A stretch of 64,000 nucleotides of DNA from Acanthosepion esculentum (lineage: Eukaryota; Mollusca; Cephalopoda; Sepiida; Sepiidae). Shown here piece after piece: positions 10,011 to 22,350 of the stretch. The stretch's first letter is position 1. The number at the start of each line of letters is the position of its first letter. The DNA lies in the NCBI GenBank assembly GCA_964036315.1, contig OZ038482.1, positions 13,626,434 through 13,690,433 on the forward strand, written 5' to 3'. Below the pieces are notes generated by a model. The model was not told the origin of the DNA, did no database searches, and worked only from the letters and a program-made list of their open reading frames with translations. Position numbers and translations under genes: made by a program.

Positions 10011-11290
10011 ATTTAGAGAAGAGCGTGATTTAAGAAAAGAAATAGAAAAGAAAAGACACAATAATATTTCGACAGTATGCGACAAAACGAACGAAACATA
10101 GCGTGAATGGAATGCAACTGAAACGTAAGTAACATGATGGGGCCGTACTCATTTGGAAATTTTCCGTTAGCGGATGAATTAATAAGACCAACAATGTTTA
10201 TTATCGTTATTTAATTATATATTTTATATGACTATCGTACGTAAATGTTCCAAGCATGGTATTTGAAAGTCAAAACGTTGTTTGAATCGAGATTAAGTCT
10301 TCAAATTTCTCATATGAAGGGAGCATTAGATTGAATTTTATAGATGTCGAATGACAGCCAACATTAAAACTTTTGCTAGTTTCCAATTTTATTAACCAAA
10401 CTTTGTGTTCAGTTGCTCAGAAAATGTTAAAATAATTTACGCACATGAACGCACACACATTGCTCAATGAAGCCTAAATTTCTTTCCGAATTTCAAATAC
10501 ATTTCGTATATAAACGTTTTTTTCATTGTAACTGAGCATTAAAAATTAAAAATGGCTAATGAGGATTTTTAATAGCAAACGTCATTGTAATATTCGATAA
10601 ATGTTTTTCACATATCAATTTTGAGCCCTGAATAGTTTCGAAACTTATAAAAACAACAATAACCATTGTTCAAGTATTGATTATCGTGAAAAAAAAACCT
10701 TATTGTCTGTAAGGATTTCGTTAATCTTACGTATCGATAAGTACAACAATACACAGGGGAATAATGAAAATAAACGGATACTTCTAGTTTTAATAAGGGA
10801 TATTAATAATGCAGATGATGTTTATTCGACTTGCTATAAAATTGTTAAATATCAAATTTATTAGATCTCATTAATTCTCTTCTGGGATATCCGACAAGTC
10901 AACCTTGAAAATATAAAAATAATCCTATGCATGACTGTTTTCATGATAGTTTTCTTATTTGAGGATCAAAAACAGTCTGGCTATGGACAATAGGATATTT
11001 GTGAGGTGACTGACGAAGCATATGAAAAATGGATCTGTATTTTTTGAAAATGACTCGCTTTAAGCAATACAGAAGCTTTGAATAAACGATATTTTGATTT
11101 GCTGCGTACAACAGAATATAACATCTGTCATCGTCCGTTTTTTTTGCTTTTTCTGATGAATTTACGATTGGTTAAACAAAGCGTGTCTTCACGTTTGACA
11201 ATCTTGAAAGAAATCGATGAAAACGTTTTACTTTTGTTTCTGAATTGATTTCGACACACTTTGCAACATTTCCCATTTTGATACACAAAT
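10009..11290. other. no recognisable feature
   Basis: AT-rich unique-looking sequence without coding signature on either strand. Confidence 0.5.
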
Positions 11291-11776
11291 TTAACACGTT
11301 GGATCCCACATAACCCACCAGAGGGTCGTGGTTATATGTCTTTAAGATCCACACGATCCTCCTTTAGGTCGGTTTCTAATTTTTTTCTACGAGGATTATT
11401 GAGAGTGGGATGCTATGTTTGATTGCTTATCAGATCATGGTACACCAGAGGTACATTTTTTTTCTAAAAAATTAAATATTTTTTTAATTTTTAGTCTTTT
11501 ATCTCGTTTTCCTTTTGGGATTTCTAGCGTTGTTTTGGGGTCATGTTTTTAATTTTTGCATACACAAAGCTGTACCATGTATTCCCGTGGTTCGTGTGGG
11601 ACTCCGGGTTGTAAAATGGATTCTGTTGCCCACCGGGGTGTTATTCAGTACCTGATACTAACTATGATATTCTTGCCTTATATATGAAACAATGTTAAAA
11701 CAAAGTCACTTGCACCAAAATTAATTAAGATTGGGACTGTGAAAAGTGAAATGAGGCTTCGGGGCCAACGGGTTAA
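11291..11776. mobile_element. TTAA-flanked MITE, piggyBac-like
   Basis: TTAACACGTTGGATCCC at 11291 is an imperfect inverted match to the right end, whose complement reads TTAACCCGTTGGCCCC (ending 11776). TTAA at both tips and about 15-bp TIRs fit piggyBac-type non-autonomous elements. The interior has no transposase I can recognise. Confidence 0.45.
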
Positions 11777-12344
11777 AAATATCTAATCTGGTGAAAGTAA
11801 TTTCGGAAAATGAATCAAGTGGTTTTCTTTTCGGCATTAGCGGACTTAGCAATCACATGGTACATAAGTAGAAATGGAAATACTAATTTTATTTCTCTTT
11901 GAACACATATTCTGAATACGAACACAAGAAAAAGTAACCTAAAGAAAATGATTCAAAGTTTTATAGAAGTTATCGAAGGACGTTGGAACCAAAGAAACTA
12001 AGCACATAAAACATCCTTTATAAATATCAAATACGCGAACAATAAAATGTTTAAACGAAAACAAATTCTTACTAAGTTACTTAAAAGTAGAAAACTAAAA
12101 ACGAACAAAAAAAAAATTACTTATAATTGTAATATAATAAATATAATAAATTAATCTAAATCAATGAATAAGGGAATAAATCAAATAATTAAAATAATTA
12201 ATTAAATAATAAACAAATGAACAAACTACGAACACACACATAAACGCAAGTAAACATAATAATAATCAACAACAAATAACAAAACAATCAATATTAAAGT
12301 TAACAAACAACTTCGGATCGACAATTATGTCCACTCAATAGCCT
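11777..12344. other. A-rich sequence with a dispersed repeat
   Basis: Mostly A/AATA-rich. The part 12200-12335 (AAACGCAAGTAAACATAATA, then TTAACAAACAAC, then ACAATTATGTCCACTCAATAG) is homologous to the two flanks of the satellite-bearing LINE A at 18085-18210 and 21934-21957. Confidence 0.65.
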
Positions 12345-13235
12345 CTAGAATAGGGGTCCGGCAACCTAGGGCACAAAATCGATGGGGAACCACTGAGCTA
12401 ATCAGAACAATTGCCTTTAAAATATTTGTAGAAATGACAGGGAAACCACGTGACGACAATGAGAAAATGCAAGGACAGGATTCATTACTTTACAGACACT
12501 TCTTTGAATTTTGCTAAGAATCTCGAGCACCAGACCAATTGTTATTCAATGCACGGACGAATGGTAAATTTATAAATGTGCATGAAATATTCTGGCACGA
12601 CACAGTGGATCAACTTTCCTAGCAGTATACCTAACAATTGATTCAATTTAATTGTTACACTTCATGTCAGTGGAAAACGTGAACCCAAGAAAGCGCAAAG
12701 TGTTGCTCTTCTGGAGTTTTGCATCAACCATGCTGATGACAGTCAGTAGAGGTTCACTGTGGTGAATAAATAAAGGCTGTTTTGTTTTAGAGTGGATAAA
12801 ATCTACAAGCCATGCCTTATCTCAGTTGCCCACTGATTGGAAGCCCTTTTTTGGGAGCAGTTGTCACTTTTACTTTGTTGGGCTAGGAGTAAATACAGGA
12901 GTAAATAGTTGTGTCACCTGCATAGTTACCTGTTTGGGAACTGATGACATCGGCAATGTCGTTGATGAAAATCAGAAACAGCGTAGATCTAAGGATAGAG
13001 CCCTGAGGTATCCTGCATACAGGATTCTTTCTGGACGCCAGAAGCGTGTCCATTCAACGCAACCTTCAGGATTTCTTAACGCAACAGGATTTCTTAAGAA
13101 CGATTGGATTAGACTAATTATTCAAGAGACATAATAGCCCTTGAGCCTGTGGAGAAAGTCAATATGCCAAACCCTGTCGAACGCCTTTGTAGTATCTAGG
13201 ACCACAACCCAAGCTTTTCAGTTCTTATCTAAAGC
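12345..13235 (-). pseudogene. LINE A reverse transcriptase fragment
   Basis: Minus-strand pieces in order: VVVLDTTKAFDRVWHIDFLH (motif A, about 13215-13150), LFLIFINDIADVISS and NYAGDTTIYSC (motif C with YAGD for YADD, about 12985-12880), LGFTFSTDM, IESIVRYTARKVDPLCRARI, then IQRSVCKVMNPVLAFSHCRHVVSL (about 12510-12440). These match CR1/Jockey-type polymerases. Many stops and frame changes. The segment between motifs is shortened. The same family supplies the 356-bp satellite. Confidence 0.85.
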
Positions 13236-14620
13236 TTAACAGTCAAATTCACTGGAGAAAAGGAAGTCATATGAAGTAAGATACTTAATCAATTCGGCAT
13301 TGATTAAAACGTCTAATGCTTTTTCTTTATGCACCGTGTCCTTTCTGGACGTGTAGTTGATCATGGCTCTCCATAATTTCCTGTCCTTTGTAGCTCTTAA
13401 TAAATTTCGTCTTTTTGTTATTTTTCCGTGTCCCGCCATGCATTTACTCAAACTCGTTAAGTATGTCATTCATTGTTTTCCTCTGTCCCTGTGAGTATCC
13501 AATTTTCTAAGCCCTACTTCCTCGTTCTGAACCATAGAGATTTCAACTGTCTGATTCCTGTATCCTTTTTGTTTCCATTTCTCTAAAAACTTCGTCGTTG
13601 CTCACATATTCGGTCCATGGTATACTCAGCATCCTTCTGTAGAATCACATTTCTGTTACTTTAAAGATCTACTTAATCTTTGCGGAAATGTCTAGCATTA
13701 CCTTCATATAGAAGGAAAGATATTACGTAAGAATTCAGTCCTCTTTTCATTGTTTCTCACGATTTTTTAATTTCTTAATACACTACTTAGCTTTTTGAAG
13801 GCATTTTCGCATTCCAATGCGTCTTTAGAATCCAGTGTCACACATTTCGTCCTCAGTTAAAACACTTCCTAGATATTTAATATATGTACTTGTTTGATTT
13901 TGGTGACTTCAATTTGTTATTTGCCTTTTAGGTTCATCCATTTCTAAGGACCATGCATTCTGTCTTCTTGCAATTGATATTTAATTCTTTCTCGCTTTCA
14001 TTCACTAGCTTCTGTAGGAGTTTTTGTAGTTTCCTTTCTGTTTCTCCTATCAACACTGTGACATCTGCATATCTTATATTGTTAAGATTGTTGACGCTAA
14101 TAATGAATCTTGGCAAGATGTTTAATTCTCTCAGAATCCCCACACTTGAATTAGTCTAGTGAGAAGACACATCCTTGTCTTAAACCCCTTTCTATTTTAG
14201 TATATTTACTGAACTCATTTTGTTTCTGTATGCAGGCAGTTTTATGCCAGTATAGTTTCTGGATTATTTTAATATCCTTCCTAAATATGTCAAGGTTAAC
14301 GTGCAGTTCCAGTAGTTCTTTGTGGTGTACCTTATCAAACGCATTTGCATAATCTATAAAATATAGGTAAACATTGTTTTGTATTTGTATTACTCTTTCT
14401 GATATCATTCTGGGCATAAATATTACATTACTTGTTCCAGTGTTTTTAACGAACCCTCACTGTTCTTGTCCTAATTCCGGTCTGATTCTACTACACGCTC
14501 TATTCATCAGAATTCGGGTGATACATTTTAGGCTTATTGTCAGATGGAATTTACATTCGTTTTCACCTGGTAGTGCTATGAAAATAGATGTACTTTTATC
14601 TTCCGGTATTTCACCGCTGT
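13236..14620 (-). pseudogene. RTE-type reverse transcriptase, copy 1
   Basis: Minus-strand order: GEIPEDKSTSIFIALP (about 14615-14560), RILMNRACSRIRPELGQEQ, MISERVIQIQNNVYLYFIDY with ANAFDKVHHKELLEL (motif A), SKYTKIERGLRQGCVFSLD (motif B), NNIRYADVTVLIGETERKL (motif C, YADV for YADD), KKTECMVLRNG, and finally TKRRNLLRATKDRKLWRAM near 13390. It covers most of the RT to the C-terminus of an RTE-like polymerase. Catalytic box and frame are broken. A second copy in the same orientation lies at 15690-16420. Confidence 0.88.
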
Positions 14621-14899
14621 TACTAGCTGAAAACATACTTTTATCTATCAAATATTGTTTTCTGAATGGAATCGTATTGGTTGACTATTTCCAAGAAGGA
14701 ACCAATTTCTACCCAATCATAAGGTTTCATTACTAATAATTTCTGCTGAAAAATCATTTTCCATGTACTTCTTTCTCCATGTGACTTTTTGGTGTTTACT
14801 AAAATGGCGCTAGATTTGATGCTTACCTTATTCTTAATGAACTGCATTGTTTCTGCCTGTTTACATTTGCTATACCAGTTTCATCAAATATTTTCATTC
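14621..14899. other. spacer next to RTE copy 1
   Basis: No longer matches RTE. No coding signal recognised. Confidence 0.4.
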
Positions 14900-15090
14900 T
14901 GTTCAATAATAATAATAATAATAATAAACTGTCTGTATTTAATATCAGATTTAATATGCTTGAAGAGGCATGAACTGAAATCTCCCTATGCTTTATAATA
15001 ATAATAATGATAATAATAAACTGTCTTTATTTAATATCAGCTTTAATATGCTTTAAAAAGCATGAACCCAACTCTCCCTATGCTTTATAG

Positions 15091-15139
<49 letters not shown>

Positions 15140-15212
15140 TAATAATAATCTGTTTTTATTTAATATTAGATTTAATATGGTTGAAAAGGCATGGACCCAG
15201 CCCTCCCTATGC

Positions 15213-15250
<38 letters not shown>

Positions 15251-15378
15251 CTGTCTTCATTTAATATCAGAGGTAATATGCTGGAAAAGCATGAACGCAA
15301 ATCTCCCTATGATTTATAATATATAACACTACTACTACTAATATATATTTTTATATTATATTTACTGCAGGTGGTTCA

Positions 15379-15422
<44 letters not shown>

Positions 15423-15690
15423 CTGTCTTTATTTAATATCAGAGGTAATATGCTGGAAAAGCATGAACGCAAATCTCCCTATGATTCATAATATATAACA
15501 CTACTACTACTAATATATATTTTTATATTATATTTTCTGCAGGTGGTTCAGTAATAATAATAATAATAATAATAATAAACTGTCTTTATTTAATATCAGA
15601 GGTAATATGCTTGAAAAGGCATGAACCCAAATCTCCCAATGTTTTATGATATATAATAATAATAATAATGATATATATTTTATATTACAT
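14900..15690 (+). repeat. (AAT)n tracts with a 70-bp module, six copies
   Basis: A module beginning CTGTCTTTATTTAATATCAG and containing TATGCTTGAAAAGGCATGAA then CTCCCTATGCTTTAT starts at about 14928, 15021, 15150, 15251, 15423 and 15580, each time preceded by an (AAT)n run. Copies 4 and 5 are nearly identical over about 170 bp, with TACTGCAGGTGGTTCAG between. The block separates the two RTE copies. Confidence 0.85.
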
Positions 15691-16420
15691 GTTCTGTAGG
15701 TGGTTTTGTTGCCAGCAGAGGTTTTTGATTATTTTAATATCCTTCCCAAATACATCATGGTTACGTAGCAGTTCTTACAGTTCTTTGTGGCGTACTTTAT
15801 CAAACGCTTTTGTTACAGCCTGTAAAACACAAGCTACACGTCCTTCTGCATGTGTATTTCTCTTTCTGATATCATTCTGCGTGCTCTGTTCATGAGAATT
15901 CGGATTTTGTTATATGACTTATTAGGCTGATTGTCCTGGGGAGTTCACATTCGTTTGCGCCTGGTTTCTTAGGCAATGCTATGAAAACAGATCTACCGTG
16001 GTGTCTTCCGGTATATCACCACGGTTGTAGATTTCATTTATTATTTCTGTAATCTTGTCTATGGCAAAATTGTCGAAGGCCTCCAGCATCTTTATTAAAA
16101 TGCCGTCTGGTCCTGGCGTTTCATTTCTGTTCAATTTGGCCGTTGCCGATTCCATTTCATAATTCCGGTCCGTCGATATTTCTGCGTATTGCCGGCTGTT
16201 CTCTTTCGTCGTGGAAATTCGATATATTCGTTTCAACTCTGGAGTATTTTTCTCTAATATCAGTGTCTTGTCGTTGGATTTTATGCACATCCTGTTGATG
16301 AACATGTCTTTTGCTTTGTTATTTCTCTTATTTTTTTATGGTTTTGACCTTTATCTGAGCTACTCATTCTTTCTATTTCTGCACATTTTTCGTTGAGCCA
16401 GTAATATAAACAACTAAATA
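15690..16420 (-). pseudogene. RTE-type reverse transcriptase, copy 2
   Basis: Minus-strand translation from 16305 gives a 108-codon frame with IKSNDKTLILEKN, MESATAKLNRNETPGPDGIL (the conserved N-terminal RT motif with GPDGI), IDKITEIINEIYNRGDIPED. After a break come GTAFDKVRHKEL-like motif A residues near 15800-15770. It overlaps in content with copy 1, so these are two insertions and not one split element. Stops interrupt it after GDIPED. Confidence 0.85.
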
Positions 16421-17009
16421 AATTGCATCGCTAAACCACAATAATTTATCACGCTATGAGACCCCACAGAAAATTGCAGAGCAAACCCAACAGGCAAATT
16501 CATAGACCTAACCAAATGTGAACTAAGCAAAATAAGTAAAATAATACGATAAATAATTAATTCAAAACTAAGCAAGTCGTTAGGAGTAAATAATTGAAAA
16601 AACACAACAACAATATGTTATAGTTTTTGGGTACCCTTATGTGCTAGTGAGCCAACCAAAATGAGCTGACTCATTTTATAGTTGAAGGTTAACCAATCAG
16701 AAAGCTTAAAATATTCAATTCGACGTGTATAAAGGCAGCCATGTTTTTTCCGAATATTCACTGCCAACCTCCGAGACCTTCGAAGACTGAAGAATTACGG
16801 AACAGCTGCTGCTGCTATTGGCAATATAGTCCGATCCAGTAGAGTGTCTGACTCGTGAGTGTTAATCTTTAACATTGTTTCATTGAACAGATTACGTACG
16901 GCGCTGGATTCTATATTCGTAGACTACGACGAACATGATCAACACTATAGACTGATTCCGCATCCTAAACAACAATCATAATTTCCAGTTTATATGACTA
17001 GATATAAAA
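16421..17009 (+). promoter_or_regulatory. promoter-like block (CCAAT and TATA)
   Basis: TTAACCAATCAGAAAGC (about 16690) and GTATAAAGG (about 16728) have spacing normal for CCAAT and TATA boxes, and TGAGCTGACTCA lies just upstream. It precedes the Penelope-like remnant and may be its 5' region. A short readable stretch NRLRTALDSIFVDYDEHDQH follows near 16890-16950. No transcript evidence is possible from sequence. Confidence 0.3.
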
Positions 17010-17945
17010 TATTTATACCCTTCTATAACAGAACCCATGATAGATAACGCCATCTCTTTCTCTCAAGAACAAATAAAAATAAATACAAACGAAATAAAAA
17101 TCATTAAGCACTGCCGAAAAACCACTATTATTAGACAACGAAGACGCGAAGATAAAGAAAAAGGGACATTTGACATTACAGTGAGAAGATTTGATGGTAC
17201 TGAGGGCTGTGAGCTCATAGTTATACATTTGCTACATGAAATAGCTAAAATAATCAATAAAATAATATAGGCCTTTACAGGGACGACGTTCTGTTAAAGT
17301 AGATTTCCCAAATGTCACATCAACCTAACAAATAGTAAATATCAACCATACAGAAAACCTAATGACAAACCACTTTATATAACCACCTCTTCCAACCATC
17401 CGCTTTCAGTAATCCTTGTAGATGCCATAATCAATTAACCACGTATTATCTGACAATTTCTTCCAGTGAAAACATCTTCATTAAAGACAAGAAAGCTTAT
17501 GAAACAACCCTAAATAAAGTGTATTTTTACAACGATTACATACACATCAGACATCACAAAAAACAACAGGAAAAGATGCAAGCTACCGTAGAAAAAACGT
17601 AAAAAACAAACGCAGGAAAAAATATTCATTAAACACATACATAAAAAATTTCCCGCATCAACCGCAGTAAAAAAATCTACTACAGGTACACCGAGAACAT
17701 GACACAAATAATAAAAAAGAACTACAGGAAAACAACGAAAATCAAAACGAATTTGAAGGCAAAAAGCAAGTCACACTAAAACTATCATGGAAAATAGTAA
17801 AAACAGCATGAGCCTACAACAATAAATCAAAAACTGTAAACTCTACCCAGAGGAGAAAATAGCTATATTAACCTTCTCAGACCAACATAAATTACTTAGT
17901 AAATGATCAAAACTCATCTAAAAATCCAGAAACCTTATTCAAAAA
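17010..17945 (+). pseudogene. Penelope-like retroelement remnant
   Basis: A frame at 17037-17270 carries DNAISFSQEQIKI, NEIKIIKHCRKTTI, then GTFDITVRRFDGTEGCEL, which match a recurrent animal reverse-transcriptase block (FDVT..YDGAEVCELVG). Downstream, in shifting frames, come YQPYRKPNDKPLYI with TTSSNHPLSV (about 17335-17410), ENIFIKDKKAYETTLNKV, and SWKIVKTA-AYNNKSKT (about 17790-17830), typical of the same proteins C-terminally. The catalytic DD box expected after 17270 is not visible. I assign it to Penelope-like elements by recollection; another RT class is possible. Confidence 0.6.
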
Positions 17946-18219
17946 TAAAAAAATAAAAACGAACAAAAATAAATAAATAAAAAATAAAATAAACAAATAA
18001 AAAATAAATAAAAACAAAATGAACAAATAAAATAAATACATAAAATAAATGAATCCAAATTAAAAAATAAGTAAATGAATGAAATAAATAATAAACAAAT
18101 TTACAAATTATGCACCAATGCATAAACTCAAGTAAACGTAATAATAACAATCAACAAGAAATAATAATTGATAATAAATAATCAGTAAAACAATTAACAA
18201 ACAACATATAGCAAAACAA
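17946..18219. repeat. A-rich low-complexity sequence and dispersed repeat
   Basis: AAATAAA-rich tract to about 18085, then a 120-bp segment (ATAAACTCAAGTAAACGTAA, TTAACAAACAAC) homologous to 12200-12310. LINE A begins directly after it. Confidence 0.7.
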
Positions 18220-18472
18220 TCCAGAGACGGATATGCAATATGATAGGCCCTGACCTGGCATCTCGTCTACAGTCGTGATGTGGCTTCCCTATGACTTTTC
18301 TACAAATATTTTCATGCAGCTGCTCTGACGTGCTACTTTCATTGGCACCCCAACTGCATGAATTTAAGCGTGCTTCTAGATTGGCATCTCGGTATCATCC
18401 TTTCACTGTCGAAACAGTTAAATGTAACTGCCACTTCTACTTCAACAGCTTCTTCTCTCGCACTTCCCGACA
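18220..18472 (+). pseudogene. LINE A C-terminal reverse transcriptase
   Basis: Starts with the segment corresponding to the ILDKIQRRV region of other copies and reads LLSLAPQLHEFKRASRLASR, then YHPFTVETVKCNCHFYFNSF and FSRTSRQWNSLPPSCF near 18405-18490. It is the best-preserved C-terminus of this LINE in the window and runs straight into the 356-bp array. Confidence 0.85.
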
Positions 18473-21400
18473 GTGGAACTCCCTTCCTCCCTCTTGCTTC
18501 CCTGATAGCTATAATCTTCAAATATTCAAGTGTAATATCAATCGACATCTTCTGATGCCTTGATCCTGATCCCCGTCCTTCTCTATATCCTTTGCTCAAA
18601 CACCCCTCTTTACTCTTGCTCTCACTCTCTGTAACCCCTTGTGTGCTAGTGGCACACCCGACTTGCTTGGGGTGAAATGCTTAAAAAAATGTTTCCTCTC
18701 TTCATTCAATTTAATCTGATTATTAAACCAGCCATTCTTCTATATGATTCTACCTCTGTCCCATAATGATTGTTCCATTGAGTCTATGAAATTTGTGCAA
18801 AAATGGAACAATCATTATGGGACAGAGATGGGAACTCCCTTCCTCCTACTTGCTTCCCTGATAGCTATAATCTTCAAATATTCAAGTGTAATGTCAATCG
18901 ACATCTTCTGATGCCTTGATCCTGATCCCCGTCCTTCTCTATATCCTTTCCTCAAACACCCCTCTTTACTCTTGCTCTCACTCTCTGTAACCCCTTGGGT
19001 GCTAGTGGCACACCCAACTTGCTTGGGGTGAAATGCTTAAAAAAATGTTTCCTCTCTTCATTCAATTTAATCTGATTATTAAACCAGCCATTCTTCTATA
19101 TGATTCTACCTCTGTCCCATAATGATTGTTCCATTGAGTCTATGAAATTTGTGCAAAAATGGAACAATCATTATGGGACAGAGATGGGAACTCCCTTCCT
19201 CCTACTTGCTTCCCTGATAGCTATAATCTTCAAATATTCAAGTGTAATGTCAATCGACATCTTCTGATGCCTTGATCCTGATCCCCGTCCTTCTCTATAT
19301 CCTTTCCTCAAACACCCCTCTTTACTCTTGCTCTCACTCTCTGTCACCCCTTGTGTGCTAGTGGCACACCCGACTTGCTTGGGGTGAAATGCTTAAAAAA
19401 ATGTTTCCTCTCTTCATTCAATTTAATCTGATTATTAAACCAGCCATTCTTCTATATGATTCTACCTCTGTCCCATAATGATTGTTCCATTGAGTCTATG
19501 AAATTTGTGCAAAAATGGAACAATCATTATGGGACAGAGATGGGAACTCCCTTCCTCCTACTTGCTTCCCTGATAGCTATAATCTTCAAATATTCAAGTG
19601 CAATGTCAATCGACATCTTCTGATGCCTTGATCCTGATCCCCGTCCTTCTCTATATCCTTTCCTCAAACACCGCTCTTTACTCTTGCTCTCACTCTCTGT
19701 CACCCCTTGTGTGCTAGTGGCACACCCGACTTGCTTGGGGTGAAATGCTTAAAAAAATGTTTCCTCTCTTCATTCAATTTAATCTGATTATTAAACCAGC
19801 CATTCTTCTATATGATTCTACCTCTGTCCCATAATGATTGTTCCATTGAGTCTATGAAATTTGTGCAAAAATGGAACAATCATTATGGGACAGAGATGGG
19901 AACTCCCTTCCTCCTACTTGCTTCCCTGATAGCTATAATCTTCAAATATTCAAGTGTAATATCAATCGACATCTTCTGATGCCTTGATCCTGATCCCCGT
20001 CCGTCTCTATATCCTTTCCTCAAACACCCCTCTTTACTCTTGCTCTCACTCTCTGTCACCCCTTGTGTGCTAGTGGCACACCCGACTTGCTTGGGGTGAA
20101 ATGCTTAAAAAAATGTTTCCTCTCTTCATTCAATTTAATCTGATTATTAAACCAGCCATTCTTCTATATGATTCTACCTCTGTCCCATAATGATTGTTCC
20201 ATTGAGTCTATGAAATTTGTGCAAAAATGGAACAATCATTATGGGACAGAGATGGGAACTCCCTTCCTCCTACTTGCTTCCCTGATAGCTATAATCTTCA
20301 AATATTCAAGTGCAATGTCAATCGACATCTTCTGATGCCTTGATCCTGATCCCCGTCCTTCTCTATATCCTTTCCTCAAACACCGCTCTTTACTCTTGCT
20401 CTCACTCTCTGTCACCCCTTGTGTGCTAGTGGCACACCCGACTTGCTTGGGGTGAAATGCTTAAAAAAATGTTTCCTCTCTTCATTCAATTTAATCTGAT
20501 TATTAAACCAGCCATTCTTCTATATGATTCTACCTCTGTCCCATAATGATTGTTCCATTGAGTCTATGAAATTTGTGCAAAAATGGAACAATCATTATGG
20601 GACAGAGATGGGAACTCCCTTCCTCCTACTTGCTTCCCTGATAGCTATAATCTTCAAATATTCAAGTGTAATATCAATCGACATCTTCTGATGCCTTGAT
20701 CCTGATCCCCGTCCGTCTCTATATCCTTTCCTCAAACACCCCTCTTTACTCTTGCTCTCACTCTCTGTCACCCCTTGTGTGCTAGTGGCACACCCGACTT
20801 GCTTGGGGTGAAATGCTTAAAAAAATGTTTCCTCTCTTCATTCAATTTAATCTGATTATTAAACCAGCCATTCTTCTATATGATTCTACCCCTGTCCCAT
20901 AATGATTGTTCCATTGAGTCTATGAAATTTGTGCAAAAATGGAACAATCATTATGGGACAGAGATGGGAACTCCCTTCCTCCTACTTGCTCCCTGATAGC
21001 TATAATCTTCAAATATTCAAGTGTAATATCAATCGACATCTTCTGATGCCTTGATCCTGATCCCCGTCCTTCTCTATATCCTTTCCTCAAACCCCCCTCT
21101 TTACTCTTGCTCTCACTCTCTGTAACCCCTTGGGTGCTAGTGGCACACCCGACTTGCTTGGGGTGAAATGCTTAAAAAAATGTTTCCTCTCTTCATTCAA
21201 TTTAATCTGATTATTAAACCAGCCATTCTTCTATATGATTCTACCTCTGTCCCATAATGATTGTTCCATTGAGTCTATGAAATTTGTGCAAAAATGGAAC
21301 AATCATTATGGGACAGAGATGGGAACTCCCTTCCTCCTACTTGCTCCCTGATAGCTATAATCTTCAAATATTCAAGTGTAATATCAATCGACATCTTCTG

Positions 21401-21885
21401 ATGCCTTGATCCTGATCCCCGTCCTTCTCTATATCCTTTCCTCAAACCCTCCTCTTTACTCTTGCTCTCACTCTCTGTAACCCCTTGGGTGCTAGTGGCA
21501 CACCCGACTTGCTTGGGGTGAAATGCTTAAAAAAATGTTTCCTCTCTTCATTCAATTTAATCTGATTATTAAACCAGCCATTCTTCTATATGATTCTACC
21601 TCTGTCCCATAATGATTGTTCCATTGAGTCTATGAAATTTGTGCAAAAATGGAACAATCATTATGGGACAGAGATGGGAACTCCCTTCCTCCTACTTGCT
21701 CCCTGATAGCTATAATCTTCAAATATTCAAGTGTAATATCAATCGACATCTTCTGATGCCTTGATCCTGATCCCCGTCCTTCTCTATATCCTTTCCTCAA
21801 ACACCCCTCTTTACTCTTGCTCTCACTCTCTGTAACTCCTTGTGTGCTAGTGGCACACACTCCTTACTTCGGGTGAAATGTTTAA
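18473..21885 (+). repeat. 356-bp LINE-derived tandem array, copy 2
   Basis: Unit starts (GGGAACTCCC or its variant) fall at 18473, 18830, 19186, 19542, 19898, 20254, 20610, 20966, 21321 and 21676: nine full periods of 355-357 bp plus a partial. Units contain the NSLP..NRHL coding end, the 3' UTR, and a perfect 26-bp hairpin (CTCTGTCCCATAATGATTGT and six more bases against its complement). The units starting 19542+19898 and 20254+20610 share private variants (GTGCAATGTC with CACCGCTC; CCGTCCGTC), so a 712-bp dimer is itself duplicated. Confidence 0.95.
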
Positions 21886-21933
21886 AAAACACAAAAGAAA
21901 ATAACCATAAAACTGCATTTAGTCTACAATTAT

Positions 21934-22136
21934 TTCCACTCAATAGTCCCGAGAATAATTGGAATCATGACCGTTACCGCCCACTAAAATAACCGTTAGA
22001 AGAATACATTAGACCTATAATGCACCACTGTCCAGCATATGTATATAGTCGAACCATCACCCAACGCACATGGTCTGAAGATCGCGTTTAAGCATGAAAC
22101 AGAATGTCGCAGTTGGGTGTTGCCCACTATATCCAC

Positions 22137-22204
<68 letters not shown>

Positions 22205-22350
22205 GAAGAAATATAGTTTTAAGGTGTGCAATATTTACGGGATAAAGTGCTCCATATCAGAGATAGAGCGTACGTAAATATAAATATGAATTACGTCCAG
22301 CATGAAACAGCCTGTCTCCTCTGAGTGTTGACATCAATGTTCACTTTTAA

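Noticed and set aside
12352..12405. hAT-like end TAGGGGTCCGGCAACCTAGG
   Set aside because: No matching inverted end; the stretch also reads as decayed LINE A coding sequence.
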